Of a DNA stretch of 64,000 nt, positions 51,794 through 59,652 are shown piece after piece. This DNA comes from JAOUGY01 sp963785075. Lineage in GTDB: Bacteria > Actinomycetota > Acidimicrobiia > Spongiisociales > ZC4RG35. A model generated the notes under the pieces. The model worked only from the letters and a program-made list of their open reading frames with translations, did no database searches and was not told where the DNA came from. The first letter of the stretch is position 1. Every line of letters starts with the position of its first letter. The translations under genes and the position numbers were made by a program. The DNA lies in NCBI GenBank assembly GCA_963785075.1, contig CAWATW010000006.1, positions 742,325 to 806,324 of the forward strand, written 5' to 3'.

Positions 51794-52477
51794 GTGACAT
51801 CGTCGATTCTCTTTGTGCACAGCCCGCTGGTTGGGCCGTCGTCCCTGCGACGGCTCGCTGATCTCGCCGGCACTGGTGGAACGGAGGTCGCGCTCCCGGA
51901 TCTGACTGCGATGGCGACCGCTGTTCACCCACATGAGGACTACACCGACCGTGCGATTGCGGCCGCCGATGGCCTCAAGTCGCCGGTTGCGGTAGTTGGC
52001 CACTCCGGCGCCGGGCCGTTTCTGCCCGCCATTGGCGCCGCGATGGGCTCGGCAACGGTGCTCGTGTTCGTCGATGCGGTCGTGCCACCGGAGTCCGGCT
52101 CGCATCGCGCCCTGGAACCCATGAAGGAGATGCTCGACGAGCAGACCGTTGACGGGGCGTTGCGACGGTGGCTCGATTGGTGGCCGCCAGAGGTTGTCGC
52201 ACAGATACTGCCGAACCTGGCAGATCGTGACTGGCTCGCGGCAGACATGCCCACTCTCCCTCGTGCCTTCTACGACCACGACATCGCCGTGCCAAGCCAG
52301 TGGTCCGAGCTGCCCTGCGGTTACGTCCAGCTCAGTGCGGCGTACGACGCCCATTACGCCGAGGCGATCGCTCGTGGATGGGCCACCCAGCAGCTGGATG
52401 CAACCCACCTGGCCACCGTCACCGAACCATCCGAAGTTCTCGGGGCGATCTACCGCGTCATCGACCAGATCACCTGA
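51794..52477 (+). CDS. Alpha/beta hydrolase
   Basis: 227 residues. SILFVHSPLVGPSSLRRLAD opens the fold, the nucleophile elbow is VVGHSGAGPFLPA, a late Asp/His pair falls in PCGYVQLSAAYDAHY and LDATHLATVTEP. Substrate unknown. GTG 51794 lies 7 nt after TACGGT (51781-51786). Confidence 0.8.
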   Translation: MTSSILFVHSPLVGPSSLRRLADLAGTGGTEVALPDLTAMATAVHPHEDYTDRAIAAADGLKSPVAVVGHSGAGPFLPAIGAAMGSATVLVFVDAVVPPESGSHRALEPMKEMLDEQTVDGALRRWLDWWPPEVVAQILPNLADRDWLAADMPTLPRAFYDHDIAVPSQWSELPCGYVQLSAAYDAHYAEAIARGWATQQLDATHLATVTEPSEVLGAIYRVIDQIT

Positions 52478-52615
52478 TCCCAGTTGACGGCGTTGCACAT
52501 ACCGGAACCTGGGCGCGCCTCCTCCTCCGGCCCATCGACGTCGTGCAGTACCGATGCGCCAAGGGTCAATAGAACAACCCGACAGAAATCGCAGTCATGC
52601 CGTCTCGCTGCCTCG

Positions 52616-52993
52616 TCACGAGATCCAGCGGGCTGCTGCCTCATAGGTGGTGGCTGGGTTGCTGTTGAAGGCGATGGCAGCATCGGGTGCACACCGCCGA
52701 ATAAGATTGACGACTTGTTCGAGTAACTCGACTTGATCGTCGGAATCTCGCAGTCCACCGCCGACTGTGACGCACTCCCACGGATGTGCTCGCAGCGCCT
52801 CGGCGACGAACGCTCTCACGTCGTCACTTTCATCGAGGCCGATCAGGCATGTCTCGACGCCCACGCCATGTTCGGCGAACTTGGTCAATCCGGCCTCGAT
52901 GGCCTCAGCCACCGGCTCGGGGTCCCACGGTCCGGGTACCAGATACGGATCAAGTCCGATGACGAGGACGCGGGGTGAAGCGGTGCTGTCCAC
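52616..52993 (-). CDS. Conserved-looking small protein of unknown function
   Basis: 125 residues with an alternating alpha/beta pattern: RVLVIGLDPYLVPGPWDPEPVAEAIEAGLTKFAEHGVGVETCLIGLDESDD, then WECVTVGGGLRDSDDQVELLEQVVNLIRRCAPDAAIAFNS. A Rossmann-like single domain; no catalytic motif seen. GTG 52993 start. Opposite strand to the hydrolase. Confidence 0.7.
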   Translation of the reverse strand: MDSTASPRVLVIGLDPYLVPGPWDPEPVAEAIEAGLTKFAEHGVGVETCLIGLDESDDVRAFVAEALRAHPWECVTVGGGLRDSDDQVELLEQVVNLIRRCAPDAAIAFNSNPATTYEAAARWIS

Positions 52994-53097
52994 ACCAGAA
53001 CGATACGCCGTCCGACCGCACCCGATCGAGGTGCGTTAGTCAGTGCACCCCATCCACGGGTTCTCGACCAGTCCTCGGTGTCCGGCGCAGAACATCC

Positions 53098-53157
53098 GAT
53101 CTCGAGCGATAGCGCACACACCGAAGATCCGAGCCGAACGGCACGTCCGAGTGCGGT
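53098..53157 (+). repeat. GATC...CGGCAC element, copy 7 (short form)
   Basis: 47 nt from GATC to CGGCAC (53139-53144). Shares GATAGCGCACA with copy 6 and GTCCGAGTGCGG-type end with copy 5. Lies 3 bp from the relE stop. Confidence 0.68.
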
Positions 53158-53160
53158 TTG

Positions 53161-53424
53161 TCAGCGTGGCCGGTAGACGTCCCGGCGGTGCTGTATTCGG
53201 TGAATCAGGACGGTCTCGTCTTGCTCAAGGATCTCGTAGATGACTCGGTAGTCACCGCGGCGTGCCGACCTGAGGCCCTCAAGTTCGCCTACCAGCGGTT
53301 TGCCCAGCCGTTGGGGGTTCTCGGAGATTGGACCGAAGATGGTCTCGAGCGCGGCTTGCCGCACCTTGGCCGGAAGTCGGTTGAGGTGGCGCAGTCCCTC
53401 GGGCGTGATCTCAACCTCGTACAC
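53161..53424 (-). CDS. RelE/ParE-family toxin
   Basis: 87 residues: YEVEITPEGLRHLNRLPAKVRQAALETIF, NPQRLGKPLVGELEGLRSARRGDYRVIYEI, VLIHRIQHRRDVYR. A ribosome-dependent mRNA interferase type. Follows its antitoxin on the minus strand with a 9-bp gap. Confidence 0.9.
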   Translation of the reverse strand: MYEVEITPEGLRHLNRLPAKVRQAALETIFGPISENPQRLGKPLVGELEGLRSARRGDYRVIYEILEQDETVLIHRIQHRRDVYRPR

Positions 53425-53433
53425 GAGGCTGCC

Positions 53434-53688
53434 TCAAACGTGGTCGCGAAGCCGGAGTCGCTTGCCCTCGGATGCTTCTCGTCGCGATTTCCGAAGTGAC
53501 GTCATGAGTTCGTCGTCTCGGAGGATGTCGAGAGATTCCTCGAGGGATTCGAGATCGTCTGGACTCATGAGGACGAATGAGGGCCGGCCGTTGCGGGTCA
53601 CCAGGATGCGGTCGTGTTGGGTTTCGACCCGGTCGGCCAACTCGGAGAGGTGGGCCTTGACTTCTGAGAACGGGAGGGTGTCACTCAT
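53434..53688 (-). CDS. Phd/YefM-family antitoxin
   Basis: 84 residues: LPFSEVKAHLSELADRVETQHDRILVTRNGRPSFVLMSPDDLESLEESLDIL is the Phd/YefM fold that binds DNA and neutralises the toxin. ATG 53688 is essentially at the transcription start. Confidence 0.9.
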   Translation of the reverse strand: MSDTLPFSEVKAHLSELADRVETQHDRILVTRNGRPSFVLMSPDDLESLEESLDILRDDELMTSLRKSRREASEGKRLRLRDHV

Positions 53689-53696
53689 ACTGAAAC

Positions 53697-53724
53697 ATTA
53701 TAGGTCAGAATATTGACCTATCAA
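53697..53724 (-). promoter_or_regulatory. Toxin-antitoxin promoter and operator
   Basis: Minus strand: -35 TTGATA (53719-53724), 16-nt spacer, perfect -10 TATAAT (53697-53702). The inverted repeat ATAGGTCA-6-TGACCTAT (53700-53721) overlaps both, the usual place for autorepression by the antitoxin complex. Transcription would begin near 53690, two bases before the ATG. Confidence 0.85.
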
Positions 53725-53751
53725 GCCTCTTTCTCGTCGCGCTCCTCAGCG

Positions 53752-53822
53752 CCGATCACCAAATCTGGTACCCGAACGATCATCCCGCCAAGTACTCGGT
53801 ATCGGCACTTCGAGGATCGGTG
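53752..53822 (+). repeat. GATC...CGGCAC element, copy 8
   Basis: GATC at 53754 to CGGCAC at 53803-53808, 55 nt. Outer arms CCGATC (53752-53757) and GATCGG (53815-53820); inner dyad TACCCGA/TCGGTA. Start shared with copy 1, centre with copy 5. Confidence 0.75.
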
Positions 53823-53845
53823 CCGATGGTCACTCAACGAGGTTC

Positions 53846-54757
53846 TCACGCGTTCCCTTCGTCGGCGAGGATCCGTTCGAGGGTTCGTCGGCCCATGCGA
53901 TGCATGGGCGGGTTGCTCTCGATGTAGTACCAGATGGCACCCATGACCTGTTGGAAGGCCCACGCCTTGCCGCGTTCCCATTCGAGGTCGTCGCAGCCAA
54001 GGTCGTCACGGAGCAGCTGGCGACGATCGTCATCGAGGAGATGCCAGCCTGCGACGAGGTCGAGGGCGGGGTCAGCAGGGCCGAGACCCCCAACATCGAG
54101 GATGCCTTTGAGGCGGCCTCCTGATACGAGCACGTTCCCGGGAATCAGGTCACCGTGGGTCATCACATCGGGTGAGTTCCTCGGTAGCCGGCGAAGCCGT
54201 CTCCAGATCCGTCGGAGTAGAGGGACGTCAACGAGTCTGGTGCTCTCGGCGAAGCAGGTCTCCAGCCAGTCGTCGTGGGATCGCAGGTCACCGCCGCGGC
54301 CGGCTCCGGTGAAGGTTCGACCGGCCACATCGATGGATCGCACATCCTCGATGAACTCGGCGAGGTCGTGGGCGAAGTCATCGGATGTGGAGGTATCCGT
54401 TTCGCTGGCGGTCGTGCCCGGCACCCAGGTCTGGATAGACCAGGGCGATGGGTAGCCGGCCCCGGGCTCGCCAATGGCAACTGGTTCGGGCACCGGGACC
54501 CTGGTGTGGCCGAGTAGCTCACGGGCGGCGCTGGCTTCGCCCAGCAGCCACCGCCGTGTGGTGTCGACGTCACCTGGCTGGAGCGGGAACCGGGCTGCCA
54601 AGTGTTCGCCGATGAGAAAGATCGCATTGACCGTTCCTTCCGAATGAACCGGCTGGATCGGGAGCCCGGCGTACTCGGGGAACTGGCCACCTACGAGACC
54701 TCGGACCATCTCCGCGGTCACAAGCAGCTGGCCCTCATGCATCTCCATGAAGCGCAT
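53846..54757 (-). CDS. APH-family phosphotransferase
   Basis: 303 residues: NAIFLIGEHLAARFPLQ (ATP-site region, with Arg where Lys is usual), SIQTWVPGTTASE hinge, catalytic loop VMTHGDLIPGNVLVSGG intact, metal site ILDVGGLGPADPALDL. Typical of Phosphotransferase-family proteins next to toxin-antitoxin modules in islands. Start may be any of three in-frame ATGs (54757, 54748, 54742). Substrate unknown. Confidence 0.85.
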   Translation of the reverse strand: MRFMEMHEGQLLVTAEMVRGLVGGQFPEYAGLPIQPVHSEGTVNAIFLIGEHLAARFPLQPGDVDTTRRWLLGEASAARELLGHTRVPVPEPVAIGEPGAGYPSPWSIQTWVPGTTASETDTSTSDDFAHDLAEFIEDVRSIDVAGRTFTGAGRGGDLRSHDDWLETCFAESTRLVDVPLLRRIWRRLRRLPRNSPDVMTHGDLIPGNVLVSGGRLKGILDVGGLGPADPALDLVAGWHLLDDDRRQLLRDDLGCDDLEWERGKAWAFQQVMGAIWYYIESNPPMHRMGRRTLERILADEGNA

Positions 54758-54869
54758 GTTCGCAGACGAGTTTCTCGGCGCTCATGGAATACCGGAACCC
54801 TGCCCGAGTCCAGCGTCCGCCTGCTCAGAGGGTGACCGGGGGCGTTCCGACCGCACCGATCACACGGAG

Positions 54870-55818
54870 TCAGCGCACGAACGCCCGTCTTGCCGAACTC
54901 CGGGGCGAGACGTCAGTTGATGTCCAGCTACGAACTGTGACCTGCTGCGCGCTTGGCTTCTTGGACTCGAACTCGCCGGCGTTCTTCGATGAGCTGGTGA
55001 TGCGTCTTTCGAGCTTGTCGAATTCGTCTTCCTCGGCGAGCACGGCGGGGTCTCGCTGCCGGGTGTGGCGAGGGTCGAGCTGAGCTTTGCGGACCACCGC
55101 GGGCTGGTCGATCCAGTCGCGTGTGATCGCCTGGGCGAGTACATCGTGGGCGGTCAGGTTGTCTTCGACGACGACGTAGGCGTGGTTGCCGTCTCGTCCT
55201 CGGGTCATTGCGTGTAGACACCCCGACAGCCCGTTGGGGTGTCCATCAGGAGAAGCGCGGTGTCGACGGTAGGGCCTGGCTGGCATGGCTGGTCTGGGCG
55301 TAGCCGAGTTCGAGTTGCTCGGCCACGTTGCCGACTGCGAGCCGGATTGTGCCTGTGCTTCCGGTGACCGTGACGCTGCGATCACGATGGACTTCAGTGA
55401 CGGTCCAGTGGCCTCGGTTCTTGACCATGAGCCTTCAGTCGGTGCTGAGGGTCCGATCGTCTCAGCGGGTGGTCACCTCATCAGGTACCACTATCCGCTG
55501 GTCGCCGACTCACATGGACGGTGCGTCGAGGTCGCGTTCGCCGATCCTGATCCAGGTGTGTTGGGCGAGCCGTTTGAGCTGGGCGACGGTGTCAGTGCTG
55601 TTGGCCATCAGCGCCACGCTCTCCCATCGGTGGCGGACCTGCTGCCAGGCATTGATGGCCTCGATCTCCATCTGTTCGTGGGTGCCTCCGTGGAGACGCC
55701 CTCTCTGCTCATATTCGGCGAGGACGCCCGGGTCGCCGGCGCGGAGGCGAAGGCTGGCTTTGCGTTCCCAGTGGTGACGGAACCGGTGGACCCGGTCGAG
55801 TTCGACGGTGCCATACAT
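54870..55818 (-). pseudogene. MobF/TrwC-type relaxase-helicase remnant
   Basis: Read on the minus strand across stops and frames: VELDRVHRFRHHWERKASLRLRAGD...GRLHGG, VALMANSTDTVAQL, then VKNRGHWTVTEVHRDRSVTV...AEQLELGYAQTSHASQ, then TAMTRGRDGNHAYVVVEDN-like. This order is the C-terminal helicase half of conjugative relaxases (TrwC/TraA). TGA stops interrupt it near 55510, 55461 and 55434 (one standing where Trp is expected in STD*RLMVKN), and a frameshift lies near 55245. It is a dead fragment of a mobile element. Confidence 0.7.
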
Positions 55819-55891
55819 TTCGACGCGATGGACAACATGCCCCCTCGTTCCACCGCTGAGAACTGGCGCGGGTCTCCGACCCGTGGAGAGT

Positions 55892-56210
55892 ATGCGGGAT
55901 GTAGAGCTGATGTCCACCAACCGGGATCGGGGACCCCTCACCCGGGCGTACTTCACCCACAATGCCCGGAAGCCGGCCCTGCAGGGCGCGCCGAGCTGGC
56001 GCAAAACCGGGACAACGGGATGCACGCCCTCAAACACCACTGCGCCTGGGTGCTGCTCGAGAATGGGGTCAGCATCCGCTGTGTCCGAGTATCTGGGCCA
56101 TCACGATCCGGGCTTCACCTTGCGCACCTATGCCCACCTGATGCCCGAGTCGGAGGACGGGGCCCGAGCGGCAATCGAGGCTGCACTCGGCGCTCCTGCG
56201 GAACCCCGCG
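55892..56210 (+). pseudogene. Tyrosine recombinase (integrase) C-terminal remnant
   Basis: Two frames give successive pieces of an actinophage-type integrase: STNRDRGPLTRAYFTHNARKPALQGA, NRDNGMHALKHHCAWVLLENGVSIR, then VSEYLGHHDPGFTLRTYAHLMPESEDGARAAIEAAL with the LGH and the nucleophile Tyr of RTYAHL. Frame changes occur near 55990 and 56085. The N-terminal half is missing. With the relaxase remnant it marks a decayed integrative element at the island's right end. Confidence 0.72.
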
Positions 56211-56264
56211 GAACGCGAACCGCATCTGAATGTGTTTTCCATGGTCAGAGCACTACAACCGGCC

Positions 56265-57287
56265 CTACCCACCGATGTAGCTCATCTCCACTTTGTGCAG
56301 ATCAGTCGTCCCCTCGGTGCGGAGATCGGAGTAGCGGTCGGTACGGCCGGTCCACACCCGCTCTACGACGGCCGCCAGTTCGGCATCGGTGGCCCCGCCC
56401 CGCAGCAACGCCCGCAGGTCGGTGCCCTGTGTGGCGAACAGGCACGTGTACAGACGGCCCTCGGCCGACAGGCGAGCGCGACTGCAGTCGCCACAGAACG
56501 GTTGCGTCACCGACGTGATGACGCCGATCTCACCTTGGCCGTCCTTGTACCGCCATCGCTTGGCCACTTCGCCGCGATAGTTGGCGTCGGCGGGCTCCAC
56601 CGGAAACACCTCGTTGATCCGACGGACGATCTCGGCTCCGGGAACCACGTCGTCGAGCTTCCACCCGTTGGTGGTCCCGACGTCCATGAACTCGATGAAA
56701 CGCACGATGTGTCCCGTCCCCCGAAAGTGGCGGGCCATCTCGACGATCGAGTCGTCGTTGACCCCACGTTTGACCACCATGTTCACCTTCACCGGGTCGA
56801 GACCGGCCCGACTCGCCGCCTCGATGCCCTCGAGCACCGCAGCCACGGGAAACCCCACATCGTTCATCGCCATGAAGACCGAGTCGTCCATCGAATCCAG
56901 CGACACGGTGACGCGCTCGAGACCGGCCGCGGCGAGCGCCTCGGCCTTGCGGGCGAGCAGGGAGCCGTTGGTGGTGAGCGTGAGGTCGTCGAGGCCGTCG
57001 ATCTGGGACAACTTCGTGATCAGGTCCTCCACGCCCTTGCGGAGCAGGGGTTCGCCCCCGGTCAGCCGGATCTTGGTGATGCCAAACGTCACAAAGGTGC
57101 GGGCGATACGCTCGATTTCGTCGAAGCCCAGCAACAGATCTCTCGACAGGAACTCATAGTCCTTGCTGAAGACCTCCTTGGGCATGCAGTAGGTGCACCG
57201 GAAGTTGCATCGGTCGGTCACCGAGATCCTGAGATCACGGACCGGCCGTTGCATGGTGTCGCGAATGTCGACGATCGGTACGGGCAT
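56265..57287 (-). CDS. moaA: GTP 3',8-cyclase (molybdenum cofactor step 1)
   Basis: 340 residues. Radical-SAM cluster CNFRCTYCMPKE at residues about 28-39, GITKIRLTGGEPLLRKG, and the C-terminal second cluster CGDCSRARLSAEGRLYTC. Converts GTP to the first pterin intermediate. The usual C-terminal GG is present. TACCCT (57298-57303) about 10 nt before the ATG suggests a short or absent leader. Confidence 0.95.
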   Translation of the reverse strand: MPVPIVDIRDTMQRPVRDLRISVTDRCNFRCTYCMPKEVFSKDYEFLSRDLLLGFDEIERIARTFVTFGITKIRLTGGEPLLRKGVEDLITKLSQIDGLDDLTLTTNGSLLARKAEALAAAGLERVTVSLDSMDDSVFMAMNDVGFPVAAVLEGIEAASRAGLDPVKVNMVVKRGVNDDSIVEMARHFRGTGHIVRFIEFMDVGTTNGWKLDDVVPGAEIVRRINEVFPVEPADANYRGEVAKRWRYKDGQGEIGVITSVTQPFCGDCSRARLSAEGRLYTCLFATQGTDLRALLRGGATDAELAAVVERVWTGRTDRYSDLRTEGTTDLHKVEMSYIGG

Positions 57288-57367
57288 GCTCGAATCGAGG
57301 GTACCTCTCCACCGATCCCAAGACCAGGGATGGGAATATCGCCGATCTCGAATACGCTGAGATCGTC

Positions 57368-57745
57368 ATGGCCCTGTTCAAGAAACGTACCAAGCCCGTC
57401 GCCCTGGAGTCACTCGATCATCTCGACGAGCTGGCGAGGAGCGGGAAACCCGTGTTCCTCGACTTCTTCCAGTACGGCTGCATGCCGTGCCAGACCATGG
57501 ACGGCATCGTCAACGAGTTGGCTCGGGATTTCGAGGGCTCGGCCCACATCGTGAAGATCAACGCTGCCAACGTGCCTGCCGCCTTCGACAAGTTCAAGGT
57601 CAAGTCGACGCCGACGTTCATCGTGCTCACCTCGAAAGAAGGAGCGTCGACCGTCACCCAGCGTTGGCGTGCAAGCGGGCTCGTCAAGAAGGACGTACTG
57701 GTGCGGACCCTCACATCTGCTGGAGCGTCACTCGCCGAGGGTTGA
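57368..57745 (+). CDS. Thioredoxin-fold protein
   Basis: 125 residues. The active site reads GCMPCQTM, a C-x-x-C redox pair, in DFFQYGCMPC; SAHIVKINAANVPAAFDKFKVKSTPTFIVL contains the cis-Pro. Cytosolic. A C-terminal extension (SAGASLAEG) is short. Divergent from moaA with an 80-bp gap. Confidence 0.88.
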   Translation: MALFKKRTKPVALESLDHLDELARSGKPVFLDFFQYGCMPCQTMDGIVNELARDFEGSAHIVKINAANVPAAFDKFKVKSTPTFIVLTSKEGASTVTQRWRASGLVKKDVLVRTLTSAGASLAEG

Positions 57746-57864
57746 GGTGATCGGCGGCGCCGCGCGCGCTCCGAATCGATGACCCGTCCCATTCTTTGGG
57801 CTGTGGTCCGCCATTTTGGCGGACCTATACCCTGGGTTCGGTTTCGACGGATATCCTCGCTGCG

Positions 57865-58569
57865 ATGAGTGAGAGCCTGGTGGTGGATGGGCGGTTCTGT
57901 GGGATCGTCGGACGGGGACAGGGCGGGTATCTCGCCGGCCTAGTGGCGGGGATGCTCGCCGAGCCGGTCCAGATCGACTTCCGAAATGCGATTCCGCTCG
58001 ATGTCGCCCTCGATGTCGAACAGCGGAACGACGTGATCCAGGTGAAACACGACGAGAAGGTGATCGTGGAGCGCCGGCCCGGTGCTTCGCCGGAGCGAAC
58101 ACCCGAGGCGGTCGACTTCAAAACCGCCCTGGCGGGGCGGTCAACGGGCGAGGCGGGGGCGCGGGAGGTGGTCTCGGACTGCTTCTCGTGCGGTACCCGC
58201 CCCGACACGCTTCGGGTTCACGCCGGCCCGATCGGTGATGGCCGCTACGCCACTCCGTACACGCCTCAGGCATGGACATCTCCCAACGGAGTCGTGGAGC
58301 CACCGTTCGTATGGGCGCCGCTCGACTGTGCATCGGGGTGGGGTGTGACGTGGGAACCGCCGCACCCGATCGCAGTGACCGCCACATTGACGACCGAGAT
58401 CCTCGAGGCTGTGGAGCCCGGCCGCGATTACGTCGTGGTCGCCGAGACGGAGGAGATGTGGCGCACCCGGCGGCGCATGGCGTGGGCGGCGATGTACACG
58501 ACGACCGGCGACCTCGTGGCACGGGCGGAGTCGTTGTGGATCTCACTGGAAGGGCGGCTCACAGGTTGA
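57865..58569 (+). CDS. Hot-dog-fold thioesterase-like protein
   Basis: 234 residues containing two hot-dog-like halves: GNGG-like GRGQGGYLAGLVAGMLAEPVQIDFRNAIPLD at the N-terminus and RMAWAAMYTTTGDLVARAESLWISLEG at the C-terminus. Likely an acyl-CoA thioesterase; substrate unknown. A mid-region CFSCGTRPD carries two cysteines. Its TGA overlaps the TTG start of the deacetylase gene by 3 bases, so both are translated together. Confidence 0.75.
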   Translation: MSESLVVDGRFCGIVGRGQGGYLAGLVAGMLAEPVQIDFRNAIPLDVALDVEQRNDVIQVKHDEKVIVERRPGASPERTPEAVDFKTALAGRSTGEAGAREVVSDCFSCGTRPDTLRVHAGPIGDGRYATPYTPQAWTSPNGVVEPPFVWAPLDCASGWGVTWEPPHPIAVTATLTTEILEAVEPGRDYVVVAETEEMWRTRRRMAWAAMYTTTGDLVARAESLWISLEGRLTG

Positions 58570-59618
58570 TCACTGCGATTCACTCGCCCGACACCGCCCT
58601 CCACGAACCAGGAGCCGAGATCTGGGTAGGAGTTCCCATTCCCGGCACGGAGCTCCCAGAGCGTGTCGCCCGCATCACCGATGCTCTCGACCGCGCCGGT
58701 GTCCCGATCGAGTATCCGGAGTCTCACCCCTTGGAGACATTGGCAACCGTGCACGATCCGGCGATGGTCGACTTCTTGCGGACGGCGTGGGAGCGCTGGC
58801 AGGAGTCGGGTTATCCCGTCGATCCCGGGCAGGATCGGGTGGTTCCTTATGCCTTCCCGCTTCGCCAGATGACCTCGGGCCGGCCCCCGAGACGCCCTGC
58901 CTCGGTAGGAGCCGAAGCGGGCCTCTGGGCCATGGACACGATGACGCTGATCGGCCCCGGATCGTGGGACGCCATCAACGCGGCTGCGTGCTGCGCCCTC
59001 ACGGCGGCCGATCGGGTATCGGGGACCGGTGCCACGGTCTATGCGCTCTGCCGACCGCCCGGACACCACGCCGGACGCGACTTCTACGGAGGCTCCTGCT
59101 ACGTGAACAATGCGGCGCTCGCCGCACAGCGTCTCAACGCCGGCGGCGCTCCTACCGTTGCGATCATCGACCTCGACGCCCACCACGGCAACGGGACGCA
59201 AGAAATCTTCTACGAGCGTTCGGACGTCGGATATGCATCGGTGCACGTGGACCCCGCCCACGGATGGTTCCCCCACTTCGTGGGATATGCCGACGAACGG
59301 GGCGGAGGGGCCGGCGAGGGGTACAACACGAACCTTCCGGTACCACCGGGCTCGGACGACACTCGCTGGTTGGAGGCGGTCCAGGCGGCTGTCGACACCG
59401 GGCGGGCGGCAGAGGCCGTGGTCGTGTCACTCGGAGTCGACGCGGCTGCGGACGACCCGGAATCGCCGCTTCGTGTCACACTCGATGGCTACCGGCGAGC
59501 CGGCGAGCTGGTCGCCGATCTCGCCCTCCCCACTGTCGTCGTTCAGGAGGGCGGCTATCACCTGCCGACCCTCGGCGAGTTTGTCGTCGGATTCCTCGAA
59601 GGAATGTCCGTTCGCTGA
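58566..59618 (+). CDS. Histone-deacetylase-like amidohydrolase
   Basis: 350 residues of the HDAC / acetylpolyamine amidohydrolase superfamily. Zinc and catalytic residues visible: RPPGHHAGRDFYGGSCYVNN (His-His), IDLDAHHGNGTQEIFY (zinc Asp, His), SLGVDAAADDPESP (Asp), QEGGYH (Tyr-like). Likely removes acetyl groups from polyamines or small amides. TTG 58566 is the start; no ATG is available at the right position. Confidence 0.9.
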   Translation: MITAIHSPDTALHEPGAEIWVGVPIPGTELPERVARITDALDRAGVPIEYPESHPLETLATVHDPAMVDFLRTAWERWQESGYPVDPGQDRVVPYAFPLRQMTSGRPPRRPASVGAEAGLWAMDTMTLIGPGSWDAINAAACCALTAADRVSGTGATVYALCRPPGHHAGRDFYGGSCYVNNAALAAQRLNAGGAPTVAIIDLDAHHGNGTQEIFYERSDVGYASVHVDPAHGWFPHFVGYADERGGGAGEGYNTNLPVPPGSDDTRWLEAVQAAVDTGRAAEAVVVSLGVDAAADDPESPLRVTLDGYRRAGELVADLALPTVVVQEGGYHLPTLGEFVVGFLEGMSVR

Positions 59619-59652
59619 TCATCGAGGTGGCCGAGTCGAGCAGAATGCGCCG

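Noticed and set aside
44852..53822. Calling the GATC...CGGCAC elements integron attC sites outright
   Set aside because: The required R' and R'' core (GTTRRRY, RYYYAAC) is not seen and no integron integrase is in the window; kept as an unnamed repeat.
44852..53822. CRISPR array as an explanation for the regularly recurring element
   Set aside because: The copies are 0.6-2.9 kb apart and separated by genes, not by short uniform spacers; no cas gene is present.
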